Assembly (NCBI GenBank): GCA_044442725.1
Contig: JBISJR010000001.1
Coordinates: 1-64,000, forward strand
DNA length: 64,000 nucleotides
Direction: 5' to 3'
DNA from: Makana sp044442725
GTDB taxonomy: Bacteria; Pseudomonadota; Gammaproteobacteria; Enterobacterales; Enterobacteriaceae
Shown here one piece after another: positions 18,697 through 29,800 of the stretch. A model generated the notes under the pieces. The model ran no database searches. It saw only the letters and a program-made list of their open reading frames with translations, and was not told the DNA's origin. Made by a program: the position numbers and the translations under genes. Positions within the stretch are counted from its first letter, which is position 1; each line of letters opens with the position of its first letter.

Positions 18697-19152
18697 ATGA
18701 AAAAAATAATTTTAAATATTCAAATAGCTTGTAATAAAAATAATTGGATTCCTAATAAAAATGATTTTTTAAATTGGGTTAAATGTGATTTAATTAATAT
18801 TAAAAAATTATCAAAAATTACAATACGTATTGTAGAAAAAGAAGAAAGTAGAGTTTTAAATTTAAACTTTAGAGGTAAAAATATACCTACTAATATTATA
18901 TCTTTTCCTTTTGAACCACCTAAAGATTTTAAAACTTTATTTATAGGTGATTTAGTTATATGCAAAGAATTATTATATTTAGAATCAAAAAAACAAAAAA
19001 AAAATTTAAAATCATATTGGGCACATATATTTATTCATGGTTTACTACATCTTTTAGGACATAATCATATAATACATAAAAAAACTATTTATATGGAAAA
19101 TTTAGAATCTAAAATAATGAAAAATATTGGATACAATGATCCTTATGTTTAA
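18697..19152 (+). CDS. ybeY: Endoribonuclease YbeY
   Basis: YbeY is a single-strand-specific metal-dependent endoribonuclease involved in 16S rRNA 3'-end maturation and ribosome quality control. The 151-residue product keeps the diagnostic metal site HGLLHLLGHNH (about residues 113-123; three histidines) and the family motifs NFRGKNIPTNIISFPF near 54 and FIGDLVICKELL near 85. E. coli YbeY has 155 residues. It stands alone between glyS and rpsA and not in its E. coli context ybeZ-ybeY-corC. Confidence 0.95.
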   Translation: MKKIILNIQIACNKNNWIPNKNDFLNWVKCDLINIKKLSKITIRIVEKEESRVLNLNFRGKNIPTNIISFPFEPPKDFKTLFIGDLVICKELLYLESKKQKKNLKSYWAHIFIHGLLHLLGHNHIIHKKTIYMENLESKIMKNIGYNDPYV

Positions 19153-19250
19153 AATTATTTATAAATTAAAAATATTTGAAATTTAATTTTAAATAAATAT
19201 TATATATTTAATTTTAAAAAAAAATTAAATATTTTATTAACAAATAAATC

Positions 19251-19270
19251 ATATCTTAAATAAAAGATAT
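19251..19270 (+). promoter_or_regulatory. Small hairpin in the rpsA leader
   Basis: A seven-base-pair stem (19251-19257 with 19264-19270) with a six-base loop lies about 33 bases before the rpsA start. The E. coli rpsA leader also folds into AU-rich hairpins used for translation without a strong Shine-Dalgarno sequence, but equivalence is only an inference. Confidence 0.3.
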
Positions 19271-19302
19271 AATTTATTAAAAATATAAAGAATAATAAAA
19301 AT

Positions 19303-20862
19303 ATGACAGAATCATTTTATAAATTATTAGAAAAATCAATGAAAGAAATAAAAATTAAACCTGGTTCAATTATTAAAGGAAATGTTATATCTATATTAAA
19401 AGATGTAGTAATTTTAGATACTGGTTTAAAATCTGAATCTGTAATAAATATTGAACAATTTCTTAATGATCAAGGAGAATTAGAAATTAAAATTGGTGAT
19501 GAAGTTGATGTTTCATTAGAATCATTAGAAGATGGTTTTGGTGAAACTTTAATATCTAGAGAAAAAGCAAAGAGACATGCAGATTGGTTAATGTTAGAAA
19601 AATCATATAAAAAATCTAAACCAGTTGTTGGAACTATTAATGGTAAAGTTAAAGGTGGTTTTACAGTAGAGATTAACAATATACGTGCTTTTCTTCCTGG
19701 TTCTTTAGTCGATATTCATCCTTTAAAAAATACAATAAATTTAGAAGGTAAAAATTTTGATTTCAAAGTAATTAAAATAGATAAAAAAAGAAATAACATA
19801 GTTGTTTCTCGTAAAGAAATTATTGAGAATGAAAATAATGTTGAAAGAAGTAAAATCATAAAAAAATTAAAAGAAGGTCAAAAAGTCAAAGGTATTATTA
19901 AAAACATTACTGATTATGGTGCTTTTATTGATATGGGTGGTATTGATGGTTTATTACATATAACTGATATATCTTGGAGACGTATAAAACATCCTACTGA
20001 AATTATTAATTTAGGAGATAAAATAATTGTTAAAATTTTAAAATTTGATAAAACACGTACAAGAGTATCTTTAGGATTAAAACAATTAGGTATAGATCCT
20101 TGGATATCTATTTTAAATAAATATCCAAAGGGATGTAAAAGAAATGGTAGAGTTACTAACTTAACAGATTATGGTTGTTTTGTAGAAATAGAAGAAGGTA
20201 TTGAAGGATTAGTACATATTTCTGAAATGGATTGGACCAATAAAAATATTCATCCTTCAAAAGTAGTAAAAATAAACGATAATATAGAAATAATGGTATT
20301 AAATATAGAAGAAAAACGTCGTCGTATATCTTTAGGAATAAAACAGTGTAAAAAAAATCCATGGAAAGAATTTTCAAAATATATTAATATAGGTGATATA
20401 GTAGAAGGTAAAATTAAATCTATAACTGATTTTGGAATTTTTGTTGGTTTAGATAAAGGTATAGATGGTTTGGTACATTTATCAGATATTTCTTGGAAAA
20501 TATCTTATGATAAATCAACTATTAGTTATAAAAAAGGTGATAAAATTTCATGTTTTGTTTTACAAGTTGATGCTAAAAAAGAACGTATTTCATTAGGAAT
20601 TAAACAATTAAATGAAGATCCATTTAATAAATATTTAAATGAAAATAAAAATAAATCAATAGTAAAAGGCAAAATTATATCTTTTTTAAAAGGTTTAACA
20701 TTTAAATTGAATAATGAAGTAGAAGGATATTTAAATAATTTTGAAATATCAAATAAAAAATTAAAAAATAATTTAAAATTTGGAAATTTTTTAAAAACTA
20801 AAATTATTGGATATAATATTAAAAATCGTATTATAAATCTTAAACTTTTTAAAAAAAAATAA
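19303..20862 (+). CDS. rpsA: 30S ribosomal protein S1
   Basis: S1 binds mRNA and the 30S subunit and promotes initiation on structured or weak sites. The 519-residue protein carries six S1/OB repeats beginning near residues 21, 105, 190, 277, 364 and 450; repeats 3-5 are clearest (DYGAFIDMGGIDGLLHITDI, DYGCFVEIEEGIEGLVHISE, DFGIFVGLDKGIDGLVHLSD). Repeat 6 is degenerate and shorter, which accounts for most of the difference from the 557 residues of E. coli. cmk (upstream) and ihfB (downstream), the E. coli neighbours, are absent. Confidence 0.96.
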   Translation: MTESFYKLLEKSMKEIKIKPGSIIKGNVISILKDVVILDTGLKSESVINIEQFLNDQGELEIKIGDEVDVSLESLEDGFGETLISREKAKRHADWLMLEKSYKKSKPVVGTINGKVKGGFTVEINNIRAFLPGSLVDIHPLKNTINLEGKNFDFKVIKIDKKRNNIVVSRKEIIENENNVERSKIIKKLKEGQKVKGIIKNITDYGAFIDMGGIDGLLHITDISWRRIKHPTEIINLGDKIIVKILKFDKTRTRVSLGLKQLGIDPWISILNKYPKGCKRNGRVTNLTDYGCFVEIEEGIEGLVHISEMDWTNKNIHPSKVVKINDNIEIMVLNIEEKRRRISLGIKQCKKNPWKEFSKYINIGDIVEGKIKSITDFGIFVGLDKGIDGLVHLSDISWKISYDKSTISYKKGDKISCFVLQVDAKKERISLGIKQLNEDPFNKYLNENKNKSIVKGKIISFLKGLTFKLNNEVEGYLNNFEISNKKLKNNLKFGNFLKTKIIGYNIKNRIINLKLFKKK

Positions 20863-21414
20863 AAATTATAAAATATTTATAATAAATATTATATTTAAAT
20901 TTATTCAATTTTTAAAATTTTATTTAATAAAATTAATTTTAAATTTTAAAAAATATTTTATATTTTAAAAAAAATAATTTTATAATAAAATAAAATATTA
21001 TTATTTTAATATTTTAAATAAATTTATAATATAAAATAAATTTTCATTTATATATTAAGTAATTTAATTAATTTAATATATAAATTAAATTTATAATTTA
21101 TTTTTAATAAAAAATTTTTTATTAATTATTTATATATATATATATTGATAATAATATTTATATATTAAAAAAAATATTTTAAAAACTTTAATTTTATTTT
21201 ATAATATGTTTTAAATATATAAATATTGTTTATTTTAATTTTATTTTATAAAACAAATAAACAAAATATTTTATTTATAATTAATTTAAAAATATAAATA
21301 AATATTTAAATATTAATATTTAATTTTATAAATAAACTTTATTTATATTTAAAATTATTTTTATTAAAATAAATTTTTTTAAAAAAAAATAAAAATAAAT
21401 ATATTATTATTTAA
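20863..21414. other. 552-bp AT-only spacer after rpsA
   Basis: No gene, RNA or strong hairpin is recognisable here. ihfB occupies this position in E. coli, so the stretch is probably the remains of deleted or eroded sequence. Confidence 0.6.
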
Positions 21415-21502
21415 GGAGAAATGCCGGAGTGGTTAAACGGTACGATTTCGAAAATCGTAAGGAAATAATATTCCTTCCAGGGTTCAAATCCCTGTTTCTC
21501 CT
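21415..21502 (+). tRNA. tRNA-Ser (anticodon CGA)
   Basis: The gene has a long variable arm, anticodon loop TTCGAAA on an ACGAT/ATCGT stem (anticodon CGA), D arm GCCGGAGTGG and T arm GGGTTCAAATCCC, close to E. coli tRNA-Ser(CGA). Position 73 is T and CCA is not encoded. It reads UCG, a codon that must be rare in this AT-rich genome. Confidence 0.93.
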
Positions 21503-21650
21503 TAAATTTAATTATTTATTTAATTATTAAAATAATAATTTATTTTTATTTTTTTTTTTTTTTTTTTATATTAAATATTTATATAAAATTTTAATTTTAT
21601 ATTTTAAATATATTTAAATTAAATATTTAATATATATAACAGGAAATAAA

Positions 21651-22655
21651 ATGAACATAACTAAAAAAAAATTTAAAGCTATTTCGTATATGTTAATGAT
21701 TCTTTTTATCACCTTAATGATACCATTAAATTTATTTACATGTTTTATATCAGGATTTTTTGTTTATCAAACAATTTTATTTTTAACACCATCATTTCTT
21801 GAAAAATATTTAGGTATTTATAAAGCTAGATTAATAATAATAACAATTATTTTTTTAATAATATTTTTTTTAATTTCAATAGGTATTATTGATATAGTTA
21901 ATTGTTTAAAAAATGAAATATTAAAAAATAATAATTTTAATTATGAAAAAGATAATATATTTGTAATTATTAAAAATATGATTCCAGATTATTTTTTATC
22001 TTTTTTACCTGAAAGTACAGAAAAAATTAAATATAAAATATTTTCTTTAATAAATTCTAATTCAAATATTTTTAAAAAAATTTTAAATTCTTTTTTTCAT
22101 GGATTTATAATGATTTTTATTGGATTAATTTTAGGTTCTTCTATTTCTTTAAATAAACCATTAAAAACAAATTCTTATTTTGTTAAACAATTATATAAAA
22201 GAATAATTAATCTTTATGATTCTTTTAATAATGTTATTTGTGCTCAAATTAAAATATCATTTTTTAATACAATTTTAACAACATTAATTATGATAATTTT
22301 ACTTATTTTTTTTAAATTACGTCTTCCTTTTTTAAAAGAACTTATTTTATCTACTTTTATTTTTAGTTTATTTCCTATAGTAGGTAATATTATTTCTAAT
22401 ACAATGATTACAATTTCAGCTTTTTATATATCATTTATTGTTGGTATTTTCATGTTTATATATTTAATACTTATTCATAAATTAGAATATTTTTTAAATG
22501 CAGAAATAATTGGAAAAAGTATAAATTCTAAATCATGGGAATTATTATTAGCTATGATTATATTAAAATCTATATTTGGATTAGAAGGTTTAATAGCTGC
22601 TCCAATTTATTATTCATATATTAAAAAAGAATTAAAATATAATAAAATTATTTAA
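21651..22655 (+). CDS. AI-2E/PerM-family membrane protein
   Basis: The 334-residue protein is strongly hydrophobic with about seven to eight predicted membrane segments (two near residues 10-50, one at 60-85, a soluble stretch near 85-140, then paired segments at 145-165, 205-230, 232-260, 262-285 and 305-330). The layout and the C-terminal HKLEYFLNAEIIGKSINSKS followed by GLEGLIAAPIYYSYIK fit the AI-2E transporter/PerM family (YdiK, TqsA, PerM). The transported substrate is not known for most members. An aggaaa motif precedes the start. It is the only clear permease-like protein in the window. Confidence 0.8.
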   Translation: MNITKKKFKAISYMLMILFITLMIPLNLFTCFISGFFVYQTILFLTPSFLEKYLGIYKARLIIITIIFLIIFFLISIGIIDIVNCLKNEILKNNNFNYEKDNIFVIIKNMIPDYFLSFLPESTEKIKYKIFSLINSNSNIFKKILNSFFHGFIMIFIGLILGSSISLNKPLKTNSYFVKQLYKRIINLYDSFNNVICAQIKISFFNTILTTLIMIILLIFFKLRLPFLKELILSTFIFSLFPIVGNIISNTMITISAFYISFIVGIFMFIYLILIHKLEYFLNAEIIGKSINSKSWELLLAMIILKSIFGLEGLIAAPIYYSYIKKELKYNKII

Positions 22656-22825
22656 TTTTATTTTAAATAATTATATAAATATATTTAAAATTATATTATT
22701 TATATATTTTATATTGAAAATAGTTGTTTTTTATTTAATGTTAAAACAAAATATTTAAAAAATATTAATTTTATTAATTTAACTTAAAATAAAATAAAAA
22801 TTTAAATTAATTAATTTGGTGAAAA

Positions 22826-23080
22826 ATGTACCAAAAAAAAGTTAAAATATATGCTGAAAATGGTATTCACACTCGTCCAGCAGCTATGTTAGTAACAGAA
22901 GCTAAAAAATTTATTTCAGATATAACAATAAATTCAAAAGGTAAAATAGCTAATGCAAAAAGTTTATTTAAATTACAATCACTTGATTTATCAAAAAATA
23001 ATACAATAGAAATTATTGCTAAAGGTGAAGATGAACATGAAGCAATTAACCATTTAGTAAAATTTATATTAAAAATATAA
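22826..23080 (+). CDS. ptsH: Phosphocarrier protein HPr
   Basis: HPr accepts phosphate from enzyme I and passes it to the sugar-specific IIA domains of the phosphotransferase system. The 84-residue protein (85 in E. coli) has the phosphorylated histidine in ENGIHTRPAAMLV (His near residue 15) and the conserved AKSLFKLQSLDLS near 46-57. It precedes ptsI by 43 bases, as in E. coli. The upstream region holds a TTGAAA element near 22714 that could be a -35 box, but no clear -10 partner is assigned. Confidence 0.97.
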   Translation: MYQKKVKIYAENGIHTRPAAMLVTEAKKFISDITINSKGKIANAKSLFKLQSLDLSKNNTIEIIAKGEDEHEAINHLVKFILKI

Positions 23081-23123
23081 TAATTTATTTGTTTAATGAA
23101 ATTATATAATAAGGTATAATTAT

Positions 23124-24821
23124 ATGTTTTCAGGTATTTCAGCGTCACAAGGAATTGCTTTTGGAAAAGCTTTAATAATTAAAAAAGAAAAAATAATTTT
23201 TAATAAAAAAAAAATTAAATCATATCAAATAAAAGAAGAAATAAAAAAATTTTATTTAGGAAGAGATAAAACATTAAATCAATTAAAAAAGATAAAAAAT
23301 AAAAATATTAAAAATTTTGGAAAAAAAAAAAAATTTATATTTGATAGTCATTTAATGATTTTAGAAGATATAGAATTTGAAAAAGATATATTATATCTTA
23401 TTAAAAATAAATTAATAAGTGCTGATAATGCAGTAAATAATGTAATTAAAAAACAAATAAAAAATATTAAATTAATTAAAGATAAATATTTAAGAGAAAG
23501 AAATTTTGATATTTATGATATAGGAGACAGATTAATAAGAAATATTTTAAATATTCAAATTATTGATATAGAAAATTCAAATGAAAATTCAATATTAATT
23601 TCTTATGATATAAGTCCTTCTGAAATTATTCAATTAAATAAAGATAAAATTAAAGGATTTATAACAGATGTTGGAGGAAAAACATCACATACATCTATTA
23701 TAGCAAGATCATTAGAAATACCAGCAATAGTAGGAACTATTAATATTACTAAAAATGTTAATAATGGAGATTATATAATATTAGATGCAATAAACAATAA
23801 AATTTATATAAATCCAAAAAAAGAAATAATAAAAAAAATAAAATTAATTAAATTTTCTTATTTAATAAAAAAAAACAAATTAGATAAAATAAAAAAATTA
23901 CCAGCAATTACAATTGATAAACATAAAGTAAAAATATGTTCAAATATTAATAATTTTAATGATGTTTTAAAAGCAAAAAAAAAAGGATCAGAAGGAATAG
24001 GATTATATAGAACAGAATTTATTTTTATGGATAGAAATTCTTTACCAAGCGAAGAAGAACAATTAAATATATATAAAAATATATCTAAATTAATGAAAAA
24101 TAAAAAAAAAATAATACGTATTATTGATATTGGTGGTGACAAAAAAATTTCATATATAAATATTAAAAAAGAAGAAAATCCATTTTTAGGATGTAGAGGT
24201 GTACGTATATCAATTATTAATAATAAAATAATTAAATATCAATTAAAATCTATTTTACGTGCTTCAGCATTCGGAAAATTATGTATTATGTTTCCAATGA
24301 TTATTGAATTAGAAGAAGTTCGTTTATTTAATAAAGAAATATTTTTATTAAAACAAAAATTAAGAAATAAAAATATTTTATTTGATGAAAATATAGAAAT
24401 AGGTATTATGATAGAAACACCATCTTCTGCAATAATTGCTAAATATTTATCTTATGAAGTTGATTTTTTAAGTATTGGAACAAATGATTTAACACAATAT
24501 ATTTTAGCAGTAGATAGAGGAAATGAAATTATTTCTTATTTATATAATCCAATATCTATTTCTTTAATTTCATTAATAAATAAAATTGTTAAATCTTCTC
24601 ATTATTCTGGTAAATGGATAAGCATGTGTGGGGAACTTGCAAGTGATGAAAATGCAACTAAATTTTTATTAGGAATGGGTTTAGATGAATTTAGTATGAG
24701 TTCTTCATATATACCAAATATTAAAAATATTATAAGAAAATCAAGTTTATTTAAATCTAAAATTCTTTTAGAAAAAATTTTGTCCAAATCAACAAAAAAA
24801 GATATTAAAAAATTAATTTAA
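23124..24821 (+). CDS. ptsI: Phosphoenolpyruvate-protein phosphotransferase (enzyme I)
   Basis: Enzyme I transfers phosphate from phosphoenolpyruvate to HPr, driving sugar uptake. The 565-residue protein has the N-terminal HPr-binding domain, the active-site histidine in GGKTSHTSIIARSLEIPAIV (about residues 185-204), the PEP-binding GIGLYRTEFIFMDR near 291 and the C-terminal SIGTNDLTQYILAVDRGN near 451 with the CGEL active-site cysteine near 502. An aagg ribosome-binding site is present at 23111-23114. crr (IIA-Glc) follows ptsI in E. coli, but here the next gene is tmRNA on the other strand. Confidence 0.97.
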   Translation: MFSGISASQGIAFGKALIIKKEKIIFNKKKIKSYQIKEEIKKFYLGRDKTLNQLKKIKNKNIKNFGKKKKFIFDSHLMILEDIEFEKDILYLIKNKLISADNAVNNVIKKQIKNIKLIKDKYLRERNFDIYDIGDRLIRNILNIQIIDIENSNENSILISYDISPSEIIQLNKDKIKGFITDVGGKTSHTSIIARSLEIPAIVGTINITKNVNNGDYIILDAINNKIYINPKKEIIKKIKLIKFSYLIKKNKLDKIKKLPAITIDKHKVKICSNINNFNDVLKAKKKGSEGIGLYRTEFIFMDRNSLPSEEEQLNIYKNISKLMKNKKKIIRIIDIGGDKKISYINIKKEENPFLGCRGVRISIINNKIIKYQLKSILRASAFGKLCIMFPMIIELEEVRLFNKEIFLLKQKLRNKNILFDENIEIGIMIETPSSAIIAKYLSYEVDFLSIGTNDLTQYILAVDRGNEIISYLYNPISISLISLINKIVKSSHYSGKWISMCGELASDENATKFLLGMGLDEFSMSSSYIPNIKNIIRKSSLFKSKILLEKILSKSTKKDIKKLI

Positions 24822-24864
24822 AAATTAAATTATTTTATTACTTATAATAAATATTATTTATATT

Positions 24865-25246
24865 TGGAGCTGGCGGGATTTGAACCCGCGTCCGAAATTT
24901 ATTTTTTTTAAATATCTACATGTTTAGTACTGTCTTATATATCTTAAAATAAGGACAGACACAAATAATAAGATTTTATATTTTTAAAAAAAAATTTAAA
25001 CTTTTATTTAAAATATAAAACTTTTAAAAGTTTAATCTCTTATTAATGACCTCTTTTATTCTATCTAAGAGAAAATGAATAATGAGGGAATATTCAGTTT
25101 TTTTTTTCTGAATTAAGCTGCTAAAGCAAAGTATTCTTTAAATTTTTCTTTTGCATTTATTTTATAATAAGTTTTAACGAGTATCTTAATCTCTCGACAT
25201 GCAAATTAAATAAAATAAAATTTCGTCGAATCCAATAATCAGCCCC
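24865..25246 (-). ncRNA. ssrA: Transfer-messenger RNA (tmRNA)
   Basis: tmRNA with SmpB frees ribosomes stalled on broken mRNAs and tags the product for proteolysis. On the minus strand the 5' end GGGGCTGATT pairs with the 3' end CAGCTCCA, and the T arm is CGGGTTCAAATCCCG. The tag reading frame runs from GCA at 25154 to a TAA at 25115-25113 and encodes AKEKFKEYFALAA, keeping the ALAA degron end. With 13 codons the tag is three longer than the ten of E. coli. CCA is not encoded. smpB lies immediately upstream on the same strand, as in E. coli. Confidence 0.95.
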
Positions 25247-25278
25247 AATATATATATTATATTATATTTTAAAATATA

Positions 25279-25767
25279 TCAATGATATTTTTTATACATT
25301 TTAATAATTCTAGACTTATTAATATCCCATTCTTTTTTTTTAATTAAATTTCTTTTTTCATGTTTTTTTTTTCCTTTTGCAATTCCTATTTTCATTTTAA
25401 CAAATGATTTTTTCCAATATAAATATAATACTATTATAGTACAATTTTCTTTTTTTATTTTAAATAAAAGTTTATTTATTTCAAATTTATTTAATAAAAC
25501 TTTTTTAATTCTTTTTGAATCACATTTATTAATTAAATAAACATTATTTAAAGGTTGAAAAACAGAACCAACAAGATAAGCTTCTCTATTATTAATTGAA
25601 ATATAACTATTACTAATATCTATTTTACCAGATTTTAATGATTTTATTTCCCAACCCTTTAAAGATAAAGATGCCTCTATTTCTTTTTCAATTTTATATT
25701 GATAAAAAGCTTTTTTATTTTTTGAAATAATAGAATATTCATATTTATTTTTATTTTTCATTTTCAT
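25279..25767 (-). CDS. smpB: SsrA-binding protein SmpB
   Basis: SmpB binds the tRNA-like domain of tmRNA and places it in the stalled ribosome. The 162-residue protein (160 in E. coli) shows the OB-fold segments KAFYQYKIEKEIEASLSLKG near 19, GWEIKSLKSGKIDISNSYI near 38 and the C-terminal GIAKGKKKHEKRNLIKKKEW near 130 that inserts into the mRNA channel. The start is taken at the first of two nearby methionine codons; use of the second (two codons later) would not change the fold. It is cotranscribed with tmRNA. Confidence 0.96.
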   Translation of the reverse strand: MKMKNKNKYEYSIISKNKKAFYQYKIEKEIEASLSLKGWEIKSLKSGKIDISNSYISINNREAYLVGSVFQPLNNVYLINKCDSKRIKKVLLNKFEINKLLFKIKKENCTIIVLYLYWKKSFVKMKIGIAKGKKKHEKRNLIKKKEWDINKSRIIKMYKKYH

Positions 25768-25811
25768 TTTTAATTTATTTTAAAAATTAAAATTAAATAT
25801 TAAATTTAATT

Positions 25812-26789
25812 TTAAATTGAATAAAAATTATTTTCAATTTGCATAAGAATATTTGATATTAAAATTTCTTTATTAACATTATTAATTTTTTCTAAATTAA
25901 TAAAAAAATTTAACAATATTTTATATTGATATAAAAGAATTTTATATTTAAATTTTTTATTTAAATTTTTTATTATATATAATTTATCTATATTGGATAT
26001 ATATTTATTTAAATTTAAATTATATTTTATAGCATCTATAATAAAACTCATTAACCAATATATTGATCTATTATCAGAATTAAATTCTAATTTAGGTAAT
26101 AAAGATATAAAATCATTATTTTTTATAGAATAATTTAATGATGTGCATAAATTTTGTCTTTCTATCCATAGTTCTTTTTTTAATAAATATTTAGCTTTTA
26201 AAGGATAACCATCAGATAATCTTAAAGATGAAACAATGGAAAATTCATTATAATCAATAAATTTTTTTTTTAACCATTTTAATGAATCTTTTTCATTTAT
26301 TTTTTTTATATTAAAACATATACATCTACTTAATAAAGTTTTAGATAATTTAAATAAAGAATTACATGATAATATAAAATAAGTATTTTTTGGAGGTTCT
26401 TCCAATATTTTCAATAAAGCATTACATGCCTGTTCTGTTAAAAAAGATGAATTATTTAAAAAAATAACTTTTGAACCATTTTGTCTAGACTTATTATATA
26501 TATTTTCAGTAATTAATCTAATATCATCTACACCAATTTTTTTTTTAAAATCTAAATTATAATAATCTGGATGATTATTAGATAACATAAGATTACAACT
26601 TTGGCAATTACCACAACTTTTTTTTTTATATTTTTTATTACACATTAACCATCTTATAATAGCATAACATAATGATTTTTTACCATTTTTAAAGTTACTA
26701 TATATTATTAAAGCATGGTGACCAAAGCCTTTTATATAACTATTTATTATTTTTTTGTAATATTTATTTAACCAAAAATACCATTTCAT
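25812..26789 (-). CDS. holB: DNA polymerase III delta-prime subunit
   Basis: Delta-prime is part of the clamp loader that places the beta clamp on primed DNA. The 325-residue product (334 in E. coli) has the zinc module CGNCQSCNLMLSNNHPDYY (about residues 60-78), the ALLKILEEPPKNTYFILSC segment near 124-142 and the SRC motif in LLSRCICF near 152. As in E. coli the Walker A region is degenerate (FKNGKKSL near 33), consistent with a subunit that does not hydrolyse ATP. It sits directly downstream of dnaE rather than beside tmk. Confidence 0.92.
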   Translation of the reverse strand: MKWYFWLNKYYKKIINSYIKGFGHHALIIYSNFKNGKKSLCYAIIRWLMCNKKYKKKSCGNCQSCNLMLSNNHPDYYNLDFKKKIGVDDIRLITENIYNKSRQNGSKVIFLNNSSFLTEQACNALLKILEEPPKNTYFILSCNSLFKLSKTLLSRCICFNIKKINEKDSLKWLKKKFIDYNEFSIVSSLRLSDGYPLKAKYLLKKELWIERQNLCTSLNYSIKNNDFISLLPKLEFNSDNRSIYWLMSFIIDAIKYNLNLNKYISNIDKLYIIKNLNKKFKYKILLYQYKILLNFFINLEKINNVNKEILISNILMQIENNFYSI

Positions 26790-26864
26790 TATTTTAATTT
26801 TATTTTTAAATTAATTAAATAAAATATATAATTTTTATTATATATTTTATTTAATTATTAATTT

Positions 26865-29800
26865 TTAATTAAATTCTATATTTACGTTTTCTTCACCAAA
26901 AATTTTTTTTAAATTATTTAAAAGATTATTTGTAGGTTTTATTTTATATTTATTTAAAAAATTAAAATAATTATATTTTTTATTTTTTTTATTAAAAAAA
27001 TATAAAGGAAGAGAACCAAATAAATACGGTTTTATATATGATTTAACTTTATATATTAAATCTTTTTTAAATTTTGTATTTTTTATTAAGATTGATAATC
27101 TTTTAGCATATTTTTCACGTTCTTTACTAATATCATATATTTTATAAACATTCATTTTAAATTTATAATTAAAATCATCATAAAAAATTCTTCCTATAGC
27201 GATAATAATTTTATTTTTTTCTATTAAATTATTATATTTTATAAAAATATTTTCAAATAAAATTAATTCTAAACGTATAGATCTATCATCTATTGTACAT
27301 ATACATATATTTTTTCCATTTTTTGTATTTTTTTTTTTATAAGATATAATAAAACCTATAGTTTTAATTATATTATTTTTATTATTATTTTTAATATTTT
27401 TAATATATGTTATTTTTTTATAATATTTAATTTCTTTTAAATATTTAATTATTGGATGACTTGTTAAATAAAAACCTAAAGTTTTTCTTTCACCATCAAG
27501 AATAATTTGTATATTATTTTTATTTATATGTTTATATAATTTATTTATATATTCTGAATTATTATATAGAACTCCAAACATATCTACTTGACCTGAAAAA
27601 TTATTTTTTATATGTTGATTTGAAGCTTTAACTAAAAAATTTATTAAATTTATTAATATATATCTTTTTATTCCAAAACAATCTAAAGATCCTGAAATAA
27701 TTAGTTTTTCTAATATATTTTTATTTATTTTTTTAATATCTAATCTAGAACAAAGATCAAAAATTCCTAAAAATTTACCATTTTTATTACGTGAATTTAT
27801 AATTAAATCAATTGTATTTTTTCCAAGTCCCTTTATAGCACCCATACCATAAATTATGTTACCATATTTATTTACAATAAAATTATATTCACTAATATTT
27901 ATATTAGGTGGGATAATTTTGATTCCTATTTTTAAACATTCTTGTACAATTTCTACTATTTTTTCTGTATTATCAATATCATATGACATAAAAGAAGATA
28001 AAAATTCAGAAGGATAGTAAGTTTTTAACCATAAAGTATGATAAGTTATTAAAGCATATGCAGCCGAATGTGATTTGTTAAACCCATAGCTTGAAAATTT
28101 TTCTAAAATATCAAAAATTTTCATAGATAATTTACAGTCTATTCCATTTTTAATAGATCCTTTTTTAAAAAAATAACGCTGTTTATTCATTTCATCTGTT
28201 TTTTTTTTACTCATTGCTATTCTAAGAATATCAGATTTTTCTAGTGTATAACCAGCTAATACTTGAGCAATCTTCATTACTTGTTCTTGATAAAGAATAA
28301 CTCCATAAGTAGAAATTAAAATATTTTTAAGAGATTTATGTTGCCATTTTTTATCTGGAAAAGATATATCTTCTCTTCCATGTTTACGAGATATAAATTT
28401 TTCTACCATTCCTGATTTTAAAGGACCTGGTCTAAAAAGAGCTACTAATGCTATTATATCTTCAAAACAATCTGGTTTAAGACGTTTTATAAGGTCTTTC
28501 ATACCTTTTGATTCTAATTGAAATATTGCTGTAGTTTCTGATTTTTTTAAAGTATTAAAAATTTTTTCATCATTTAAATTAAAATACGGTAATTCAATAG
28601 GAATTAATTTTTTATTTAAACGAATAGAATTTATAATTAACAATGTTTTATTAATTACTGTTAAAGTACGTAATCCTAGTAAATCAAACTTTACTAAACC
28701 AATAGATTCTATATCATTTTTATCGAATTGTGTAACAATATTTTTTCCATCAGAATCACAATAAATAGGAGAAAAATCAATAATTCTTGATGGTGAAATA
28801 ACAATACCACCAGCATGTTTTCCAACATTACGTATTGTTCCTTCAAGTTTTTTTGCCATATCTATTAATATTTTTACTTCTATATTATTATTATAAATAA
28901 ATTTTAATCTAGATTCTTTAATTAATGATTTTTCAATATTTATTCCATAATCATTTGGAATTAATTGAGATATTTTATTTACAAAAGAATATGAATGACC
29001 TAATACTCTACCAACATCTTTTATAACTGCTTTAGCAGTCATTGTTCCAAAAGTTATAATTTGAGAAACAGAATTTTTACCATAATTTAATAATACATGA
29101 TCTATAACCAAATCTCTTTTATCCATACAAAAATCTATATCAAAATCTGGCATTGATATTCTTTCTGGATTTAAAAATCTTTCAAATAATAAACCAAAAG
29201 TAATAGGGTTTATATCAGTTATATTTAAAGCATAAGCTACAAGCGAACCAGCACCTGACCCCCTACCAGGTCCTACTGGTATATTGTTATTTTTTGCCCA
29301 TTGTATAAATTCCATTACAATAAGAAAATAACTTGAAAATTTCATTTTGTTTATTATTTTAAGTTCTAATTCTAATCTTCTATTATAAATTATTTGTTTT
29401 TTATATCTTTTTTCTTTTGTAGGAAATATAAATAATAATCTATTATTAAGACCTTTTTTTGCACAAGAAATAAGATAATCTTCATTAGAAATTTTACCTG
29501 TTTTAAAAATTGGTAAAAAATATTTTCCTAATTGTATTGTAACATTACATCTTTTAGCAATTTCTACACTATTTATTAAAGATTCTGGAATATCAGAAAA
29601 TAATTCTGACATTTCTTTTTCACTTCTAATATATTGTTGAGGGCTATAATTATTAAGTAATTTATCTTCATTTATTATAATTCCTTTATTTATAGCAACT
29701 CTTATTTTATGAGCTTCAAATTCTGATGAATTAATAAAACGAACATCATTTGTAGCAACAACTGGTAATCCATATCTTTTAGAAAGATTTAAAGCTAAAA

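Noticed and set aside
25279..25767. A CRISPR array, transposon or phage element anywhere in the window
   Set aside because: No spaced direct repeats of suitable length, transposase motifs or integrase motifs were found on either strand.
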